Shown here: one piece after another, positions 15,857 to 23,586 of the stretch
Layout of the letters: every line of letters begins with the position of its first letter
Numbering within the stretch: position 1 is the stretch's first letter
Assembly: GCF_028021195.1 (NCBI RefSeq)
Contig: NZ_CP115668.1
Span: 1,612,001-1,676,000 of the forward strand
Source of the DNA: Cutibacterium equinum
GTDB taxonomy: Bacteria > Actinomycetota > Actinomycetes > Propionibacteriales > Propionibacteriaceae
Length of the DNA: 64,000 bases
Reading direction: 5' to 3'
The notes under the pieces: generated by a model
What the model saw: only the letters and a program-made list of their open reading frames with translations
Told to the model about the DNA's origin: nothing
Databases searched by the model: none
Position numbers and translations under genes: made by a program

Positions 15857-17718
15857 CGTTCCTCCCCACGCGGCTCAGGATCCAGGACAACCGATGGTTC
15901 GATGATCTCGGCGTCGAGGACGGGCATGTCAACTCTCATGTGTCCAAGCTCAGAAGGTCCGGGCTCCTCCACCTGGCGGGTCTGTGGACGGGTTCGGATC
16001 GCCGCCTGGCCATCGCGGGATTCCGGCGCCTCCTGGGCCTGCCGCACCGCCTCGACCGAGGCGCGGATCCGAGCTGGCAGCTCGTGGTCGACCCCCAGTG
16101 CGGCGAGCGCGTCGTGGTAGCGCGCAACCTCATTGGCAAGTAGCCCCTCAACCCTGGCGTCAAGCTGTTCCTTGGCAACCTTCGCCAGACGTCGCACCGC
16201 GTCGTCGCCGAAGAGAGCCTCGAGAAGACGCTGAGCGACGATGGCCGATCCGCCAGCAATTCCAGCCTCGGCACCGGACAGTCCGCCAGTGTGGGTGAAG
16301 ACGACGAGCATCAGAGCGACGGAAACCCCGTTGACACCGAAAGCCATGAATCGGGCCTTGGAGCGTTTGTCCATGCCCTCCCCGGCAACCAACTCCATGA
16401 CGTCACCCTGCCAGTCCCTCACCGTACGAGAGACGGACTGCTCAAAACTGTCCGATGGGCGGGCCAGATCCTCGTCCGCCCGTTCCAGGACACTGCGGCC
16501 AGCCGGGTCGGCCTGCCACACGGCCTCAATGCGCTCACACCCGGCCTGGGTTTCCGCGATGATGAGGCTTTCCAAGCCAGATTCGACCGCGACACTGACC
16601 TTCTCGACCTCCGGCGGCGCTCCCTTGAACGCCTGGACGACGCGGTCTCGCAACCATGAGACCTTCGCCTCCATGGCCCGCATGAACTCGCCGGTTCCCA
16701 CGAATTCATGCCACCGTGCCAGTACCTCGCCACGCAGCAAGGTGCCGTCGGCAGACTGCGCGGCGATCGACTGCGCGGCCTCGGCCATGATCGACTGAGC
16801 ATCCTCGGCCAGCCGGGAGGTGGCGCTTGCTTGAGCCTCCAGGCCGGCGGCAATGTAAGACGACCTCTCACACACCGATCCGATGGCCCCCGACAAGGTG
16901 GACGCAATGACCTCACGTCGCTTCTGCTGGTCCTGAGCCAGGCTCGACAGGAAGAAGCGCAGCGGCGCAACCGCCTGGTCAGGAAGCAAGCCATCGGCAT
17001 CGGTCTTGGTCTCCGGCACGGCAAAGAGCGGGGAATCGGCCAGTCCCCGCGCTGTCATGAGCCGGCCAAGGTCCGCAGGAACATCCCGCATGGCCTCCGG
17101 GGGGACGCGGTCGCACACCACCGCCACGGACGCATGTCTCTCCTGGGCCTCGTTGAGGAAGTCCCACGGCACCGCGTCGGCGTAGCGGGCGGCCGAGGTG
17201 ACGAAGACCCACAGATCGGCTGCTTGCAGCAACTGGGCGGCGAGGTCACGATTTCGCGCCACCACGGAATCGATGTCGGGGGCATCCAAAATGGCCAAGC
17301 CCCTCGGGATTCCCGGCTCAGCGACCAGTTGGAGGCTCGATGCGTCATTGCTGGCAACCCGGGAGCGCACCAGTGTGGGCAGAACCCGGTCACCGTCAAA
17401 CCACACTGAGTCGTCAGGATGGTGGACGAGAACCGGGGAGGTGGTGGTGGGACGGATGACGCCGGGCCGGGTCACCACTCGCCCGACCAGCGAATTGACC
17501 AGGGTGGACTTTCCGGCTCCCGTCGACCCACCGACCACGGCCAGCAGCGGTGCGTCAATGGTCTCCAAGCGAGGAAGGACGTAGTCGTTGAGCTGGTTGG
17601 TGATGCGACGAGCCAGCCCCGCCTGGGTGATGGCCTCGGGCAGGTCAAGAGGGAACTCAGCCTGACGCAGGTCATGCCGCAGATCAGTCAGAGACAGCAG
17701 CATCTGCTCAGTATTCAT
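15853..17718 (-). CDS. Dynamin-like membrane GTPase, first of a tandem pair
   Basis: 621 aa. P-loop GGSTGAGKSTLVNSLVG near residue 63, G2 RPTTTSPVLVH, G3 LDAPDIDSV near 145, then a nucleotide-specificity region that is less clear (VVCDRVP). A long helical stalk (residues about 260-430) precedes a hydrophobic pair (about 455-475 and 490-510) and a Pro/Glu-rich C-terminal tail of about 70 residues with no obvious domain. AGGAAGG stands seven bases before the ATG. With the overlapping downstream gene it makes a two-gene dynamin-like cassette. The PrsW-like protease gene lies just upstream on the same strand (22-base gap), so all three may be one transcript. Confidence 0.75.
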   Translation of the reverse strand: MNTEQMLLSLTDLRHDLRQAEFPLDLPEAITQAGLARRITNQLNDYVLPRLETIDAPLLAVVGGSTGAGKSTLVNSLVGRVVTRPGVIRPTTTSPVLVHHPDDSVWFDGDRVLPTLVRSRVASNDASSLQLVAEPGIPRGLAILDAPDIDSVVARNRDLAAQLLQAADLWVFVTSAARYADAVPWDFLNEAQERHASVAVVCDRVPPEAMRDVPADLGRLMTARGLADSPLFAVPETKTDADGLLPDQAVAPLRFFLSSLAQDQQKRREVIASTLSGAIGSVCERSSYIAAGLEAQASATSRLAEDAQSIMAEAAQSIAAQSADGTLLRGEVLARWHEFVGTGEFMRAMEAKVSWLRDRVVQAFKGAPPEVEKVSVAVESGLESLIIAETQAGCERIEAVWQADPAGRSVLERADEDLARPSDSFEQSVSRTVRDWQGDVMELVAGEGMDKRSKARFMAFGVNGVSVALMLVVFTHTGGLSGAEAGIAGGSAIVAQRLLEALFGDDAVRRLAKVAKEQLDARVEGLLANEVARYHDALAALGVDHELPARIRASVEAVRQAQEAPESRDGQAAIRTRPQTRQVEEPGPSELGHMRVDMPVLDAEIIEPSVVLDPEPRGEER

Positions 17719-17740
17719 GGTGATCCTTCCTGGTCACTCG

Positions 17741-19051
17741 TCAGGCCTGTGGCGGCGCCCACTGCAACTCGTTGGCGATCGGAGCGGCGTGGCGTCTTCG
17801 CAGGAATGCGGGCAGTCTCGGTTTGGACAGTTTGGCGCCTCGGGCCACGGTGACAGCGATGGGACGCAGCGCGTTCATGTCGTTGATGAGTTGGATCTGA
17901 CGGGTACCCGGATCGTCGTCCAATCCACGAACGATTTCGTCGCGCAAGTAAGCCAGATTGGTACCAGTGCGCAAGAACTTCAGGGTGTTCCACCACCGGC
18001 GCGGACCCTGGCTCAAAGCGACCATCGCTGCCCACTTCCGCCGCGGCAGGGAGCACAGCGTGTCGGCGTCGGATTCCGGCAGCCATCCAGCCTTGACGTA
18101 ATCCTCAAGACGATTCCGGATCATCGTGCCTTCCCGCACCATACGAATGATCACGAAGACCACGACGGATGCGACGATCCCGAGAGCGATGTACCAAAGC
18201 TTCTTCAACGCTGCAACCGGGAGCACCGAGGAGAATCCGTTGAACAGCATGTGCCCGAGCACTGCCATGACGAACCCTGTCGTCGGGGCCAGAATCCGCA
18301 CTAGACGACTGCGAGATCGAAGCCCCAGGGCCAGACCGATACCCGTCATGCTGGTGAACAACGGATGCCCGAAAGATGTGTAGACGCCACGCAGCATGAC
18401 CAGTTCCAGGACGGCCTGCTTGGGATCACCCGCTGCCGCGGTGACGCGAGCGTAGTTGTCGGCCCGTGCGTAATACATGATGTTCTCGACGAAAGCGAAG
18501 CCGATGGCGGAAAGCCCGGCCATACTCACCGTCTGAAGCATCGAGGTCATACGTCTGCCCGTGAAAACAGCCAGCCCGAAAAGCACCATGGCCTTGCACG
18601 ACTCCTCGACAAAGGGAGCCGAATACACCGCTGGGCCCGCACCTGAGGCCGGATCAACCCCGCCTGCCACCGAGAGCATCCCAGCCATCCAGGTATTGAC
18701 GTGCAGGCTGATCCACGTCGCTATGCATGCTCCCCAGCAGAAGCAGAGGAACCAGATGTGAAGATGCCGGGTTCTGAACCGGTCGACGAGGATGAAGATC
18801 ACCGACCAGACGGCTGCCGTCGGCCATGCGTAGTGCAGACCAAGCTTGAACGACCGGTTCGTGATGCCCGGGATGACACCCTTTTGACCACCGTCGTCCA
18901 CCACTGTGTCCGCATGCATGATGTCGTAGGTGTGCACCAGTGAGGCCGCCGACGCCACGACCAGGACAAGCAGCACCCAGAACCACGGGTTACGCAACAG
19001 ACGTTGCCACCAAGGACGACGCGCAACGGGTGCGGGGGCAACGTAGGACAT
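17741..19051 (-). CDS. PrsW-family intramembrane metalloprotease
   Basis: 436 aa with about eight membrane segments. The conserved PrsW residues are present: EESCK (EExxK motif) near residue 150, FAFVENIMYY (FxxxEN) near 188, GHPLFTS and GHMLFNG with the metal-binding histidines near 228 and 263. The C-terminal 140 residues are cytoplasmic and basic. PrsW of Bacillus performs site-1 cleavage of an anti-sigma factor; in actinobacteria substrates are unknown and no sigma/anti-sigma pair is visible nearby. TAGTCT followed by six bases precedes the ATG, consistent with a leaderless mRNA. The two dynamin-like GTPases follow immediately on the same strand. Confidence 0.85.
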   Translation of the reverse strand: MSYVAPAPVARRPWWQRLLRNPWFWVLLVLVVASAASLVHTYDIMHADTVVDDGGQKGVIPGITNRSFKLGLHYAWPTAAVWSVIFILVDRFRTRHLHIWFLCFCWGACIATWISLHVNTWMAGMLSVAGGVDPASGAGPAVYSAPFVEESCKAMVLFGLAVFTGRRMTSMLQTVSMAGLSAIGFAFVENIMYYARADNYARVTAAAGDPKQAVLELVMLRGVYTSFGHPLFTSMTGIGLALGLRSRSRLVRILAPTTGFVMAVLGHMLFNGFSSVLPVAALKKLWYIALGIVASVVVFVIIRMVREGTMIRNRLEDYVKAGWLPESDADTLCSLPRRKWAAMVALSQGPRRWWNTLKFLRTGTNLAYLRDEIVRGLDDDPGTRQIQLINDMNALRPIAVTVARGAKLSKPRLPAFLRRRHAAPIANELQWAPPQA

Positions 19052-19129
19052 GGTTGAAGACTACCGGGCACCCGTGACAGTTTCCGACGCGTTTATTCCT
19101 CGCCGCGCAGAACACGGAAGAACATGTGG

Positions 19130-19202
19130 CGGCCCGGGTGGGAATCGAACCCACGCGCGACAGATTAGAAGGCTGCTGCTCTATCCGCTGAGCTACCGGG
19201 CC
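19130..19202 (-). tRNA. tRNA-Arg (anticodon UCU)
   Basis: 73 bases on the minus strand fold as a cloverleaf: acceptor GGCCCGG/CCGGGCC, D stem GCTC/GAGC, anticodon loop CTTCTAA giving UCU, T arm GTGGG-TTCGATT-CCCAC, discriminator G. The last anticodon-stem pair (C31-U39) is a mismatch. It reads AGA/AGG, rare codons in this GC-rich genome. The 3' CCA is not encoded. Confidence 0.95.
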
Positions 19203-19304
19203 ATGCGCGCTATCCTACCGACGTTCGACCACTATGGCCCATTCGGCACCAACCAAGTTGCGAACAAGGCTGCATGCTTCTGATCGACGTCCTAACCTTT
19301 TCCC

Positions 19305-20516
19305 GTGATTGACTCGCCGCGCACCGAGCCCCCCAGACCGTCGGTGAAGTGGTCGTCGATCATCGTCTCCGCCTACCTGCCGACTCTCATGTCGTCGCTG
19401 GGTTACGGTGCGGTGATTCCGCTCATTCCACTCAGCGCAGTCCACAACGGTGCATCCGCTGCCCTTGCTGCCGCAATCGCCGCGCTCGTCAGCATCGGCC
19501 AGATCATTGGCGATGTCCCTGCCGGATGGCTCGTCACGAAGATCGGCGAGAAGTGGTCGTTGGTCATCGCCATGCTCATCGACGCCGTGGCCCTGGTATC
19601 CATGGGGCTCATCCATCATCTTGGCCTGCTCGCCATCGCGGTGCTCGTCAATGGCATGGCCGGAGCTGTCTACGGCATTGCTCGACAGAACTATCTGACG
19701 GTCGCCATCCCCTACCGGTACCGGGCCCGCGCCCTGTCCACCCTGGGCGGGGTGTTTCGGGTGGGCTGGTTCGTCGGTCCGATGGCTGGGTCATGGATCC
19801 TGCGTGAGTCCTCGATGGCATGGGCATATGGATTCGCATCCATCGCCAGTCTTCTCGCAGCCGCCGTGACCACCGTCATGCCTGACCTGCCACCGGCCGA
19901 CACCCCAGAGACCGCCAAGGACGACGCTGCCACCAAAATCTCGACCTGGACCATCGCCAAGCAGAACTCGACGGTCCTCTGGACGACGGGTCTGGGAGTG
20001 GCGGCACTCATGCTTGTTCGGTCAGCCCGACGCTCGTTGCTGCCGCTGTGGTGCCATGCGAACGGACTTACCCCGGCTACCACGGATCTCATCTACGCCT
20101 GGTCGATGGCAGCTGATGTTCTCCTCTTCCTGCCCGGCGGTGCCCTCATGGACAAGTTCGGGCGCTGGTGGGTGGCCGTGCCATCGATCTTCATCCAAGC
20201 CATCGCTCTGCTCACTTTGCCGCTGACCCACACCGCGACGACCATTGGCATCGTCGCGCTCATCATCGGGATCGGAAACGGAGTCAGCTCGGGCATCGTC
20301 ATGACCCTGGGATCCGACGCTTCCCCTGACATTGGACGGCCTCAATTCCTGGCCGCCTGGCGATTGCTCACCGACACCGGCTCGGCAATGGGACCGCTCG
20401 TCGTCACCCTCATCACTTTGGCATGGCCGCTGTCGGCAGCCAGCATCGTCATGGCCGTCATTGGACTGGTCGGCAGCTACTGGATGGCGCGCTGGGTACC
20501 GCGAGGCACACGGTAG
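19305..20516 (+). CDS. MFS transporter
   Basis: 403 aa with about twelve hydrophobic segments. The first half contains a loop 2-3 motif GDVPAGWLVTKIGEKW (variant of the MFS GxLaDrxGrk motif) and the second half a related GGALMDKFGRWW. It has the look of a multidrug or sugar-type efflux permease, but no substrate can be assigned. TAACCT (19293-19298) is followed by six bases and then GTG 19305, and there is no SD sequence, which suggests leaderless translation. It lies alone between tRNA-Arg and the oligoribonuclease gene. Confidence 0.85.
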   Translation: MIDSPRTEPPRPSVKWSSIIVSAYLPTLMSSLGYGAVIPLIPLSAVHNGASAALAAAIAALVSIGQIIGDVPAGWLVTKIGEKWSLVIAMLIDAVALVSMGLIHHLGLLAIAVLVNGMAGAVYGIARQNYLTVAIPYRYRARALSTLGGVFRVGWFVGPMAGSWILRESSMAWAYGFASIASLLAAAVTTVMPDLPPADTPETAKDDAATKISTWTIAKQNSTVLWTTGLGVAALMLVRSARRSLLPLWCHANGLTPATTDLIYAWSMAADVLLFLPGGALMDKFGRWWVAVPSIFIQAIALLTLPLTHTATTIGIVALIIGIGNGVSSGIVMTLGSDASPDIGRPQFLAAWRLLTDTGSAMGPLVVTLITLAWPLSAASIVMAVIGLVGSYWMARWVPRGTR

Positions 20517-20580
20517 GCGCTCCCCGTGGGCCACCGGCGAGCACACGCCATGTCGTCGCCACCAACTAATCTGTCATGAC

Positions 20581-21198
20581 GTGAAAGACATGTTGGTGTG
20601 GATCGATTGCGAAATGACCGGGCTCGACCTGGCCCACGATGGACTCATCGAGGTGGCAGCCCTGGTCACCGATGGACAGCTCAAGGTCCAGGGCGAGGGC
20701 GTGGACGTCATCATCAAACCCGAACCCGAGTGGCTCGACCACATGAATGACTTCGTGCGCGACATGCACACCAAGTCCGGGCTCCTCGAGGAGCTCGACA
20801 AGGGCCTGACGATGACCGAGGCTCAGGAACGGGTGCTCGATTACATTCGTACCCACGTCCCGCAGGCAGGCAAGGCCCCGTTGGCCGGAAACACCATTGG
20901 CACTGACCGGTCCTTCCTGGCCAAGGACATGCCGGAGTTGGAGTCCTACGTGCACTACCGCAACGTTGACGTCTCCTCCATCAAGGAGCTGGCGCGACGC
21001 TGGTATCCGCGCGCCTTCGGCCACGCCCCACAAAAGCAGGGCAACCACCGCGCTCTGGCCGACATCCAGGAGTCGATCGAGGAACTCATGTACTGGCGCG
21101 AAGCCCTCATGGTTCCTTCCCCCGGCCCAGATGCCCATCGCTGCGACGAGATTGCAACCAAGTACCAGGGCATTCTCACCGGAGCCGGAAAGCACTGA
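20581..21198 (+). CDS. orn: Oligoribonuclease
   Basis: 205 aa DEDDh 3'-5' exoribonuclease that degrades 2-5 nt RNA (and pGpG) to mononucleotides. Catalytic motifs: WIDCEMTGLD at the N terminus (Asp and Glu), GNTIGTDRSFLAKDMPEL in the middle and HRALADIQES near residue 160 with His and Asp. Length is normal. TAATCT at 20567-20572 lies eight bases before GTG 20581, so the GTG (MKDMLVWID) is preferred to the ATG three codons later; no SD sequence is seen. tRNA-His follows 83 bases downstream. Confidence 0.95.
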   Translation: MKDMLVWIDCEMTGLDLAHDGLIEVAALVTDGQLKVQGEGVDVIIKPEPEWLDHMNDFVRDMHTKSGLLEELDKGLTMTEAQERVLDYIRTHVPQAGKAPLAGNTIGTDRSFLAKDMPELESYVHYRNVDVSSIKELARRWYPRAFGHAPQKQGNHRALADIQESIEELMYWREALMVPSPGPDAHRCDEIATKYQGILTGAGKH

Positions 21199-21281
21199 CA
21201 CCGGCGACGCGACGAGAAGCCCAAGTTGCGCCCCTGCTCTCGAACCCGGTACTCTTTCCGGGTTGTCTGATAAAGGCACAT

Positions 21282-21355
21282 GGTGGCTATAGCTCAGTCG
21301 GTAGAGCACCTGGTTGTGGTCCAGGGGGTCGCGGGTTCAAGTCCCGTTAGCCACC
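21282..21355 (+). tRNA. tRNA-His (anticodon GUG)
   Basis: Cloverleaf with acceptor GTGGCTA/TAGCCAC, the histidine-specific extra G at position -1 (21282) opposite C73, D arm with GTCGGTAGAGC, anticodon loop TTGTGGT giving GUG and T arm CGGGTTCAAGTCCCG. A CCA follows directly in the DNA (21356-21358), so here the 3' end is encoded. Confidence 0.95.
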
Positions 21356-21366
21356 CCATGTTTCGG

Positions 21367-21386
21367 AAGGGGAGACGACTCCCCTT
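21367..21386 (+). terminator. Hairpin after tRNA-His
   Basis: AAGGGGAG and CTCCCCTT form a perfect 8-bp stem with loop ACGA, nine bases after the encoded CCA; the stem ends in TT. A likely terminator or processing end for tRNA-His. Confidence 0.55.
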
Positions 21387-21504
21387 GAACCCCTCGAGCG
21401 GGTCATGCCAGCGCGAAGGCTTTAGCTCTTCTCCCCATCAAGCCACGGGTCAAGTTATCCTCACACGCTCCGGACGACTCCCCTTGAACCCTTCGAGCGG
21501 GTCA
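21374..21504. repeat. Pair of 32-bp direct repeats 99 bp apart
   Basis: Copies at 21374-21405 and 21473-21504 share 31 of 32 positions; the core is CGACTCCCCTTGAACCC followed by a TCGAGCGGGTCA end. The first copy overlaps the tRNA-His terminator stem; the second lacks the left arm of that hairpin. The 67 bases between copies are not repeated and contain no gene. Confidence 0.8.
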
Positions 21505-21506
21505 CG

Positions 21507-21543
21507 GCGGAGGCCCCAACCTTTCCCAGCTGTAGGCCTCCGC
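21507..21543 (-). terminator. Hairpin after the amidohydrolase gene
   Basis: GCGGAGGCC and GGCCTCCGC pair over a 19-base loop, 11 bases beyond the stop of the minus-strand amidohydrolase. The loop is long, so the assignment is tentative. Confidence 0.35.
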
Positions 21544-21553
21544 GCGTTCGCCA

Positions 21554-22900
21554 TCACCTACGCAAGGTGTCGAGCAGCTCGTCGATCTCGTCAAAGGTGT
21601 CGACCGACGGGGCATCAATGACATTTCCTCTGACGACAACCGTGTCGATTGCCTCGAGTGCCTTGAGATCGTCAAGCGGATTGGATCCCAGAATCAGTAG
21701 ATCGGCAGACAGCCCCGCCTCCACCGCACCCGTCACGGACTCCAGGCCGAGCATCTTGGCATTGACCCGAGTTACGGACTCGAGGGCACGTGCATGGGAC
21801 AATCCGGTTCTCGACACCACGAGGTCAAGCTCACGCCACATGGCGTAGTGGGGAGTAAACGTCATCGAGGAATCCAAACCGGATCCGAGCACCACATCGT
21901 TCGCAATGGCATCGCGAATCCCCTGGACCATCGAGTCCAGCACGATCTTGGCATTCTCCCTGACGACGTTGTTGATCCCCGTGATCTTGGTATCGATCTC
22001 GACCAGCGGGGCAGCGGCCAGCAAAGTCGCATCGAAAGCGGACCATCCGCGCAGAGACCGCGGATTGTCGTGGAACAGTTCGATGATCTCGTCGGTCATG
22101 GCCGAGCCATGCTCAATGGTGTCGACGCCAGCCTTGAGTGACCTCAGCACCCCCTCAGGACTCTGAGCATGGGCAGCAACAAGCACCCCAGCCGAGTGAG
22201 CTTCCTCGCAGATTGCCGTCATTTCCTCGGTGGTCATCTGCGGACGCCCAGCCTCACCGACGACCTTCGCATCGGTGACCCCGCCCGTCGCGGCGATCTT
22301 GATAGATGTGGCGCCCAGCCGCAGGTTTTGACGCACCGCCTTGCGTCCCTCCCACGGAGCATCGACGACCCGGGCGAGACCCAGCTCGGCGCCGTGGCCT
22401 CCGGTGATAGCCAGCATCGGACCAGACGCCATAATGCGAGGACCCAGCCACTGCCCCGACTCGCTCTCACGCCCCAGGGACACCGCCTCGTTGTCGTACT
22501 CACCGAGGCTGCGGAAAGTCGTCACGCCTGAGTTGAGTTCGGCCTGCGCAAATCCCCGCGCGCGTTCCCGCAGCATGGGCCGTCCCAATGGAGTTTTCCA
22601 GAACCCCACGATTCCCCGCGCGAGCGCTGCATTCATCAATGCTTTGGGCAGCGGACGTCCATCAGCCAGAAGGTGAGCGTGAGCATTGATGAGGCCCGGC
22701 ATGACCCATTTACCCGTACAGTCAATCTGACGCTGAGCCGCCACGGCTCGCTCAGCGAGCTCCTCACGCGACCCGACGGCCTCAATGAAACCGTCTTCGG
22801 CAACAAGCACAGTCTGGTCAGACAACACGGAGCCATCACGGTCACACGTCAGGACATTGGCACCGGTGAGAGCAACTCTCGTGGTCATCGTCGTCATCAT
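21554..22900 (-). CDS. Metal-dependent amidohydrolase (imidazolonepropionase-like)
   Basis: 448 aa of the amidohydrolase superfamily. A small beta domain at both ends flanks a TIM barrel with HAHLLADG (metal-binding HxH, near residue 75), AAHAQSPEGV near 240 and EHGSAMTDE near 262; the lysine ligand probably lies in GATSIKIAATGG near 205, and GLDSSMTFTP near 345 provides the last Asp. The pattern resembles the Xaa-Pro dipeptidase/imidazolonepropionase-like subgroup, which hydrolyses cyclic amides or dipeptides. No hut genes are nearby, so histidine degradation is not implied. GAGAGGAG directly precedes the ATG. Confidence 0.85.
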   Translation of the reverse strand: MMTTMTTRVALTGANVLTCDRDGSVLSDQTVLVAEDGFIEAVGSREELAERAVAAQRQIDCTGKWVMPGLINAHAHLLADGRPLPKALMNAALARGIVGFWKTPLGRPMLRERARGFAQAELNSGVTTFRSLGEYDNEAVSLGRESESGQWLGPRIMASGPMLAITGGHGAELGLARVVDAPWEGRKAVRQNLRLGATSIKIAATGGVTDAKVVGEAGRPQMTTEEMTAICEEAHSAGVLVAAHAQSPEGVLRSLKAGVDTIEHGSAMTDEIIELFHDNPRSLRGWSAFDATLLAAAPLVEIDTKITGINNVVRENAKIVLDSMVQGIRDAIANDVVLGSGLDSSMTFTPHYAMWRELDLVVSRTGLSHARALESVTRVNAKMLGLESVTGAVEAGLSADLLILGSNPLDDLKALEAIDTVVVRGNVIDAPSVDTFDEIDELLDTLRR

Positions 22901-22968
22901 CTCCTCTCAGAACGACGCTGCCCCCAGCATTATCCGGAATCCTAAGGAACGGACGACAGTTGCAGAAT

Positions 22969-23391
22969 GTGAGATGGCCTCATTGGAGTCGGACTGTTCA
23001 TGGGATTCGGAGAATCTATCAACACCTCAGGCCCGAGCATCGTGGTTGCCTATCTCGAGATCGGCGCGATGCTCTTCTTGGTCATGGGGCCCTGGATGAA
23101 CTACTCCTGCACAACCTGCGATGGAAGTCCTTCCAGAATTTCGCCGCCGGGCGTGGGGACCCATGGCGGATTCGCCCCGACGAGCTGGAGCGGGTTCTTC
23201 GGCGGCTTCCAGATCGCTGTTTTCGCCAACGGTGGCATCGAGCTGGTCGACACCACCTCCGCCGAGGCCCGTGATCCCCGCAAGACAACACCCAAGGACA
23301 TCAAGGCCATCTCGGCGCGAGTCTCGGTCTTCCATGTGGTGTCTCTGCTCGCCATGATGTGCGTGACGCCGTCATTGGGGCTGACTCAGCG
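22969..23391 (+). pseudogene. Decayed amino acid permease (APC family) fragment
   Basis: The first fragment, open only after a TGA, reads GLIGVGLFMGFGESI..TSGPSIVVAYLEIGAMLFLVMG, the first two membrane segments of AroP/CycA-type amino acid permeases. At about 23085 the match moves one frame over (DELLLHNLRWKSFQNFAA, equal to the GELLLSNL.Y.SF..FA segment of the family), then returns to the first frame for GFFGGFQIAVFANGGIELVDTTSAEARDPRKT and SVFHVVSLLAMMCVTP, which belong to TM6-TM7 of an intact transporter. So the 5' end, TM3-TM5 and everything after TM7 are missing, and a frameshift is present. It cannot encode a working transporter. Confidence 0.85.
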
Positions 23392-23586
23392 TGTATCGCC
23401 AAATCCTGGCTTAAACTCAGTTGTCACGGCGGGCAACCCGCGAACCGGGAAGCCGACAGCTTCGTCGGTCATGTCATCAGTGAATACGCCGACAGCGGTA
23501 ACCAGGGTTTCGGGGGTCTCTCGTCATTCGGTAATCGTCGTCCCGGCCACTACAGGCATTGGGGAAGACTATGAAATAATCCGGCC

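Noticed and set aside
21554-22900. Histidine-degradation gene hutI
   Set aside because: The fold fits amidohydrolases broadly, but no other hut gene is nearby and the metal site pattern is of the wider Xaa-Pro dipeptidase/imidazolonepropionase-like group.
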